From Lomentospora prolificans (lineage: Eukaryota > Ascomycota > Sordariomycetes > Microascales > Microascaceae), in contig JARFXM010000009.1 in assembly GCA_029532625.1 (NCBI GenBank), positions 806,001-870,000 on the forward strand: DNA of 64,000 nucleotides, in the 5' to 3' direction. The notes beneath the pieces were generated by a model. That model had not been told where the DNA came from. It saw only the letters and a list, made by a program, of their open reading frames with translations, and did no database searches. Numbering within the stretch: the stretch's first letter is position 1; every line of letters begins with the position of its first letter. This document shows positions 56,854-64,000 of the stretch, piece after piece. The position numbers and the translations under genes are program-made.

Positions 56854-58230
56854 CTAGCGCATGGATCTTCTGTCCACATCTTCGTACCGGACGTCCATAT
56901 GTCTCGGTCGACCTGCTTCCCTATGCATCCTTCCGGGGCTGCCAGGGCGTTTCGGGGCACCGTGAGGATCGGCCGGCTGATAATGCGGAATTCCTGGAAG
57001 ATATGGGCTGCCAACCGTGCTGTGAGCAGGACTCACGCTATGCATTCCGACAGAGTATGCCGGTGTGCTATACGGGCTTACTCCCGTTGTGAGTTCAGCG
57101 ATGCCGGGTAGCATACCCGAACCTCTGCCTTGGCTGACTGGAAGATGGATCGGGGCTAAACCGGCGCCGGGTCCCATCTCCACGGTGATGGCAGGTCTTT
57201 CGATAGCATCAGGTGGCATTGGAGGAGGGCGGGAAGGCATGCTTTCACGGCGGCTCGGTCCACCCCGATTGGGAGGAAGAGGGGCCATTTGTCCCCGTCC
57301 GTATCTCGTCGGCATTGTGGGATCTCGTGGAATGTTTCCGTGGGAGTGTACATGGCTATGCCCACGCGAGGGTGAGTTCCTTCGCTGGCTTCCGGAAGGA
57401 TCGTTCGTGCTCGCAGTCGTCAAAGAAAATGGTACTACCCCCGCGCGCCGCGCCATCTCCGCCTCACCAAGCTGCCAATGCATCGCCTCGGCTGCCCGCC
57501 AAGGTACCGCCATTTCTTCAGCTACTCTAGCCCACATCTCTGGCTTGAATCTAATAGCGAATCGGAACAGTTGTTAGTTTCACTCATATTCTTTTGTGTA
57601 GGGAATTGCTTATACTGAGTAGCCCTATTCTCAATAGATAGGGTGAGTCGCATTGTAGAATGGGGCACCCCCATACAGCGCCTTCGATTGTTATGCTTAC
57701 CTTTCGTATAACCGGGCGAGTTTGTTCTTCCGTTCTTCATCCCACTCACTTCGTCTCTCGAGGTAATTCTGATAATGAAGGCGACAACTAATCGCGCTCC
57801 GACCAGGGAGACGCTTTGAAATATCCTCCCATTTCATACCACTCCCCCGTAGTTCGATAATGAGGGCATCCTCTTCTGCTGACCATTTGCTCTGCTTCTT
57901 GGCCGGTGATTCCGCCGAGTGTGGTCCGAGACTACGCTTTGCTGCCATCGTTGTCGTAGTTAACGGAGGAAGTGAACCCGTTGGAGGCTTCGCCCGCGCC
58001 ACGGGTGGTCCAGGAGGTTGCTGCAGCGGAGGGGCCGTTATGGATTGGTGTGAGATGGGTGGAGGGGGAGGAGCGTACGTCGCCGCGGCGACGGGAGGAA
58101 CAACCGTGACAGCCGTGGTGGGCGGTTGCTCGAACGACGTCGAGACGGTGCGTGGGGATGGAAACCTCGTTGCAGGTGACGCCGTGGACTCCGTTGAGCC
58201 GGAACCCTCGAGGAGAGCAGTGATATCCAC
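56854..58230 (-). CDS. Myb/SANT-like DNA-binding protein (N-terminus unresolved)
   Basis: Coding blocks on the minus strand are 58230-57701 and 57550-56854, joined by a 150-bp GTAAGC...TTAG intron, and together encode about 408 residues. A SANT/Myb helix-turn-helix is seen as SKWSAEEDALIIELRG..MKWEDISKRLPGRSAISCRLHYQNYL at about residues 115-157 of this frame. It is followed by FKPEMWARVAEEM..PWRAAEAMHWQLGE, which resembles a second, degenerate repeat spanning the intron. The flanks are Pro/Ser/Gly-rich and probably disordered, as in fungal regulators. The frame is open to 58230 and above but has no ATG there. Either translation starts at the internal ATG 57948-57946, or a short upstream exon (an ATG frame begins at 58393) is spliced on. 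It is presumably a nuclear transcriptional regulator; the targets are unknown. Confidence 0.8.
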
Positions 58231-61200
58231 CGTGACGGTTAGGTGATCCCAGTAGCAGAGGCTGGGGGCTGGCGATAGGGCGACTGACGGTGGTTGTCTT
58301 AAGGAGAGTCGAGTTTACGGCGAGGACGACTTTTTGACGAGATAGAGACAACTCTTGCTGTAGAGGTGATATTTTTGAGAGGAGACTGTTCATATGGAGC
58401 TGCTAGCGAATAGGTGCTAGTGGGTAGGTAGGACGGACAGGGTAAGTCCGAACAGTACAAGTCAAAGCAAGAAATGCTGCGACCAAGGATGTTAGAAGTA
58501 CAAGTGGGTATAGCAACTTGCAACAGCCGTGGTAGAGAGGTATTAGTTGTGCTGGCTCTGGCGAGAAGGGCAATCTCTTGACCAAGAAGCAGGAAGGCAG
58601 ACTATTTCGAGACGAATCGAACTGAGAAGACGTGGCAGCCGGGATTAGTCTCAACCCGGGCAAGGCTAGCTAAGATTTTGGACGGAAAGTGTGATCGTAG
58701 TCGGATGCTTGAGGCGCCTCTATGTACGCCCCAACGCTATGGTTGTTGCTTGGAAGAGGCGAGAAAGAGTGGCTAAGCGGCTGACGAAGGAAAAGAATTG
58801 GACATTACTACTATGTTGTCCTCATTCCTATGATTGGCGTTCTGTTGAGCCAATCGAAGGTAGGTGTGGATTGTAAGCTTCGCTTGAGGTGAAACTGCCG
58901 AGGATACCAGTTTAGTGTCGGTTGGTCAGGACTGAATAGGGTAGTCGACTAGAATCGAGCCTTGGACGGAGAGCGACGAGCTGTAATATGTAACCTTCTG
59001 AAGCGGTATCATCACACGCCTTGATTAGAGGTGTAGCTGAGGGTCGATGCTTGAATGGCGGTATGAGCGTATGAGATGTTCGCCAAGGTTAAGAACTACT
59101 CAGAAAACGGAGAGATCATGAAAGAGTGTGAGCACTCGAAATGAAATAAGAAAGGAAGGACAGGGAGGATATTAGAGTAAATTCATGGCCCATGGATACG
59201 GCGCATGATATTGAAAAAGGGTCGTCGTCTAGATGTATGAGTTTGTGGTCTTGAAGAATCAGACGGCAAGGATATGCTGTGTCGATGGGGAGGGAGGGGC
59301 TATAAACCAGGCCAAGGGCCGACACACTTCTCAGCGAACCGGACTAGGGTATCTTTGGGTAGGCTATACCCTACTTCCGGATTCTATCAGGGTGGTGGGC
59401 GGGAGTATGCTATCCAGCCCTGAGGAACGGCTGGGGGAGAAGGGAGCAGGGGGCCAGAGGGGTGAGGGGCGTGGAAGAGAGGGTGTGTCGTTGCACCGCT
59501 CGCACCAGGCGTGGTGGAGAGGATGTGCACAAGCAAGCTAAGGTGGTCCTGATGAGGGTCACGAAGACGGGGTGTCGGTGGCGAGAGGTGGGAGGAAGAA
59601 ACGCGAGATACTTTCTTCCATCGATAGACAGGGAGGGTCTATAAGGCCAGCGAGATATAGGCCGAGACGGTGTTGTTATATCCACTTAAGCAAGTGTGTA
59701 AGTCATCGAGCAGGTGAGAGCGAAAGCAGTCCGTGTGCATGGAAAGTTCGCTAAAGAGCAGTTAGCCGCAGCTTGACGGACTGGGCCTGCCAGAAGTAAT
59801 ACCATTAATGCCAAGCAGTAGCGTGGCACTGAGCTCGAGTAGGGCCAGGGCCACCACATGAGGCGATGTCTTGGTATCCACACGCGGACTGCTTGATAAT
59901 TCCCTCGGGGGATGGAAGGGAGCCCACACGGGGGTAAGAAAGCGAAAAAGAAGACAAAGGGGAAAAGGCACCCCTCCCCGGTGGACTCCGCAATTCCTCC
60001 AGATGTACTGTACCAGGCTAGTCCTGTATGCATCCATGGGAGAGGGGAGTCGTGTGTGCAGGAATAACTCCCACCCTTGTCTGATAAATGCACCCCCGTT
60101 TCGGGCTCTGCGGTTGTGGACAAGATTTGGACCCTGGGAAGACCCAGACCCTTTGGGAAAGCCCGGGATCGACCTACTATACAAAATGCCGACTTACTGA
60201 GCTCGAACCAGACAAGGTGGGGACAGGCTGGTTTACAACAGTGTGTTCTCAAGAACTGCTCCCGCTGCCGGTAGAAGATGCGATTCCGTACGTCTCGCAC
60301 AGGTTTTGGGAGGATAGATGGGGCCCTAGACGGGGTCGGGGGTAGGAAAGATGTGCTGGAGGACTGGAGGACCTTTGCCTTAAGCAGAGGTGTCGGGGTC
60401 TGGTTAAGGTTTGAATAAGTGCGTGGGGTTCGGCGTTCGGATGGTTTAGAAACTAACAAGCCTGGGGGTAGACAAGTCGAGGGCGAGGGTCTACGAAAAT
60501 AGGCTGGAAAGACAAGAGTCCAAGTATCAACAAGGAGGATGGAATGATCAATCTGGTACCGCCTGATGGATCAAAAGCTGTCGTGCGATGAACTAGTTTG
60601 TTGCAGCGGAGACTCGGCCAATAACTCTTATCTTTCACTAGCCCTAGCGGCCCAGCTGGACGGATATTATTGAAGCCTTGCGGGGAGAGGGCATCATCCG
60701 CCACAGGTCGGCCTTATAACAAGGCTCACTGCTGCAGGCGGACTCAATTGGGAGGGGAAGTTCGGTTGACGATAGCCACGAGATTTCCTGAAACGAAGAG
60801 GCGCTCGTGTGGTCAACTGCACAAGCAAGCCGCAGGATGGGCGAATTCAACCAAATATGCTTGGCACCAGCCAGCCCCAACGCAGCCGAAGGTGACAGCG
60901 GGAATGACAGCCGAAAAAAGACTGTGAGGGTAGCACTAGCCGATTAAGCAAGTCTGAGCGCGCAGAAGAAACTCTCGAAGTCGTCGTTACCTCACTGAGT
61001 TCTTGTTTCACGTTGAATTTCCGATCGCTGGCAAAGTTGCTACGGGCAGAGCGAAATCGAGAGTTTGTATGCTCTATTCCATGCCCGATACGGACATTGG
61101 ACATGTTACGGGTGGTTTCCCTTTTTCCCTTGGTGAGGAGGGCAATGTGAATCATCGTGAACCGCAAGGGAAAACCTCCTTGGATCTTGTGGTTTGCTTT

Positions 61201-64000
61201 ACAGGTGTGTCAGGTTGGAGAAAGAACTATGTAATATCCTTTCCGGACCCTTGCCGAAGAAAGGGGGTCGGAAAGGGGAAAATTGAGATAAAATGGGATT
61301 TGTAGGACAGCCTAGGCTGCCACGATGCTCTCTCAGTGGTCACTCCGCAATCAGTTGTGAGACAGAACCCACGAGCCAGCATCGAACTGAGGATCCGATG
61401 ATCCTTAACAAGCGAGCGTCCAAGCTTTATTGCTATTAATTGTGCTTGTGCCTCCAGGGCTGGAAAGGAAATGGTGTTTCGACCAGCGAATGTCGAAAAG
61501 CCCAGTACGACATTTCCGGTGTTTGTGGGCATCAAGGGGTGAGGATCATCGAAGGGAACCGCTGGAGGAGAGGTTTGAGAACACGGTGACGTCTGTGCAC
61601 CCGACACACGCTGCTTCTCCGAAGAGGAAAAGAAGCCTCTTTGACATAGACCACCCAAAGTCAGATACGATTGGACAGGATTCGGTCACTGCGACGCCTG
61701 GTATTCAGACTGGCTCACTTTTCGTCCGTTTGGGAGAGGGAGACTCCCCTGGTGCCAGCGGAGGTGGTGGAGGCGTGGCGGTCGGAGGAGATTTCGGATT
61801 ATGTGCAGTCAAGCACAGCCAGCCTGGCATTTCGAGGAGCCAGGCAAGTGTAGCTGGCATTACTATCCCTGGGTTTCCCAATAGGGTTCACCTCGAGAGA
61901 CCTGGTCCTTAATACTTTCCGTTATTTCTTAAGCGCCGCTTGCCGTTTCCCAATGACCTGTTTCTCAGCATTACTATGGGACCACCTATTGGATCGCCTG
62001 GCATTAATTATATCTTTGGGGAAAGCACCATCCAAGGACTTATATTTTTCGCTCTCAATACAATTCTCCTTTCCCCTTTCCGTATCAATACTAGACATCT
62101 TAAGATGATCGTTATAGTAGGAGACGAGTCACATGTTATTTCGGCCCGACCATCGTACTCTTTGTTACCAGGGATTAGCACAAAGAAACAATCGAGGTAT
62201 TGAGTCTTGTGTCTCAGTCGAGGTGCCTCTACCGGGTCCCAATGCCCCATGGAAGAAGTGGGGTGCCTGTTGTAGGACTGTTACAGCGAGCTCCCCAGTG
62301 TGTCGACCTGCAGACCCTGCCCCCAGTATTATTACAATGCCGGAAATTTGCGAGCAACCGCCAACAATGCGTGGTCGATAATAGGGTAATAGAAGACCAA
62401 TCGAGACTTTGACCCCCCGCGCCACGATCCCCATATCATTGATTATTGTGTGGTACAAGAGAGCAAACCAGTCTCCGCCAATACAGAAATCTCTTTGCCT
62501 CGGACCTTTCCCTGCAGCGTGCCTGGCGGGCCGGCAAGGCTCATGTGGCTCCTGCTGGGTGTTAGGCCAGGCTTGCTCTGGGTTATTCCTTCAATGCTGG
62601 CTGGCTCTGAGGTTGGGCCCACTGGAAGACGGGGCAAGTGTAAGAAAAGGGAGAGCACTTGAGGGGACGAATACCAGCAGCGGAAAGGACTTTCCTTCCC
62701 CACGGTTCCACAGAAATTCCGCAGAAGACAAGTTGCGCCTCCTAGACAAGCCCAATCATGACAATACTGCTGTGCAATGGACGGAAGCTGTCAACTTGGG
62801 GTTGGTCATCCTTCTCCAGCGCCTTCCCCGCAGAGCTCTCAAGCTGCACACGATGTTTCCCTAGCCTGATGTTCCAGGCCAGCCACCGCTGGCATATTGA
62901 TGACTCTTGGTGAGGTTTCGAAGGGGTATGAGGGACGACGCTGAAGGAGCTTCCAAGGTTGGCATAGCCGGGTCAAGAATTGAAAGCCAGCCATATAAAT
63001 ATTCCTCTGGGCCTGGCGGCCATGAATGCACCAGAAACTGCAAGCACGTTATTACTTGACAGTCCGCGCGAGGCTTTTCCCAGTTCACTGGATTTACGAC
63101 CGGTCTCTGTAAATGAATGTGAACTAGCGGTCAGCACAGCACCCTTTCGAACTCGCAACATGGAACTCCCTAAAATCCTGAGGAGCTCATCGGCGACTGG
63201 GGTCAGATGGCTGGGTAATCCCTCCAGATCCATCACAGTCACATCAAACTCTATTCACTCCGCTGGCGCTCCACTAACCTGGGACACTCGACATTTCAGC
63301 GCGCGCGGAGACAACACAAAACTGCAATAGCTTGAAGGTGTCCTCCGGGCCCGATCAATAACCCACACCAGCAGCACTGGAAGAAGCTTCGGCTATCCCA
63401 ACCATTCATTATCGCCTTGCTTTGCCGAATTGCATATCTAATGCATGAGGGGTAAACCCCCGAGAACCATGATCTTCCCGCCAAGTCGAGCATGTCCAGC
63501 CCGAGATCAGGTCCAAAGCCACCTACTCAGCCTCACTTATCCTTCTACAAATGCAGCCATGGAAAAGTTGCTCTGATTTCCATTCGACATGATCGGAGTG
63601 TGTCCATGGCCAGAGAGGCCTTTGTGGTCGCGCACCCAAAAGCTCCCTGTTTATCCCTCTTTAAACCGCACCATGGAAACGCCTCCAGCCTAGATGCCTA
63701 ACAATGCGACATGGGCTTACTTGGGATGCAGCATTGGAGCCCCTATTTTCTCCGACGTAAACTTACAACGAACCAACTTCATATCGTAATACCCGCTGCG
63801 TACAATCTCCAGATACGCCATTTACAGGTTACACGCCGACTTGGGCCGGCCTGGCAGCAATTGTAATAAGCTCGTCACGCTGATTTGGAACCTTGTTTCG
63901 TTAGGCACAGGGGTAGGGTCTGGGAAGGGGGCCGGCGCGTGTGTGAGGTCGAGTGTAAAGCAAAGAGAAGACGAGGTTACATTACCCGTCCTCTTCCAAT
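58231..64000. other. 5.7 kb right-hand region without a recognised gene
   Basis: The first part, to about 58660, is probably the leader and first exon region of the Myb gene. Beyond that I find no frame with family features. A minus frame at 59686-60459 is open for 257 codons but begins with TTG and has no recognisable domain. A tRNA-like fragment lies at about 61365-61425 (minus). Base composition is ordinary, so this may be regulatory or non-coding-RNA territory rather than transposon debris. Confidence 0.45.
61365..61425 (-). other. tRNA-like fragment, probably a degenerate relic
   Basis: On the minus strand, CAGTTCGATGCTG resembles a T-arm and B box. It is preceded by TTGTTAAGG, which would be an Asn GTT anticodon loop, and by ACGCTC, which resembles part of a D-stem region. 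The anticodon stem does not pair and no acceptor stem can be formed, so this is not a functional tRNA as read. Confidence 0.2.

Noticed and set aside
59686..60459. Minus-strand frame of 257 codons
   Set aside because: The nominal start is TTG, composition is irregular and no domain is recognisable. Kept only as a note on the gene-free region.
1..64000. CRISPR arrays, operons, prokaryotic promoters or terminators
   Set aside because: No spaced identical repeats were seen. Gene structure is eukaryotic throughout, so these feature types do not apply.

Overview
The window looks like nuclear DNA of a filamentous ascomycete (Pezizomycotina, most likely a Sordariomycete; the class is an inference). 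Most genes are split by short introns (47-150 bp) with GTAAGT-like donors, CTAAC-type branch sites and YAG acceptors. The content fits too: RAX1, NatC subunit MAK10, peroxisomal PMP47, a GPI-anchored GH72 glucanosyltransferase, a full-size PDR transporter, a NACHT-WD40 NLR protein and a HET-domain relic. No rRNA, CRISPR, complete transposon or intact tRNA was seen.

Layout. 1-2.0 kb: coding-like scraps only. 2.0-3.4 kb (+): GH72 cell-wall enzyme. 4.4-4.7 kb (+): small single-span membrane protein. 6.3-7.1 kb (+): SDR oxidoreductase. 9.9-11.3 kb (+): RAX1. 11.8-12.2 kb (+): ATP synthase epsilon. 12.9-15.5 kb (+): MAK10. 15.9-17.0 kb (-): PMP47 carrier. 18.0-22.5 kb (+): very large AT-hook protein. 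23.0-24.4 kb (-): proteasome RPN6. 25.2-26.3 kb (-): AIFM2/FSP1-like flavoprotein. 28.3-29.7 kb (+): FAD monooxygenase, tail to tail with a PDR transporter at 30.2-34.9 kb (-). 36.8-37.8 kb (+): decayed HET-domain gene. 38.8-41.2 kb (+): PCF11. 41.7-42.6 kb (-): aldo/keto reductase. 43.5-48.5 kb (-): esterase-NACHT-WD40 NLR gene broken by a frameshift. 49.5-50.8 kb (+): D-xylose dehydrogenase-like enzyme. 54.7-55.6 kb (+): TRM9. 56.9-58.2 kb (-): Myb/SANT protein. 58.4-64 kb: no gene recognised.

How the genes relate. Much of the window is conserved housekeeping: cell wall, ATP synthase, NatC, proteasome lid, mRNA 3'-end formation, wobble-uridine modification and peroxisomal ATP import. Two accessory segments stand out. 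The first is a monooxygenase next to a drug-type ABC transporter, which could be a small detoxification or metabolite-export pair. The second, 36-49 kb, holds two allorecognition-type genes, HET and an NLR with an esterase effector domain, separated by PCF11 and a reductase; the sequence as given has both interrupted. The HET relic has stops and shifts while keeping splice sites. The NLR has a one-base shift in an A8 run and one exon junction that cannot be joined in phase.

Limits: all calls come from reading the sequence and from family knowledge, with no database search. Exon borders were set by splice consensus and reading phase.
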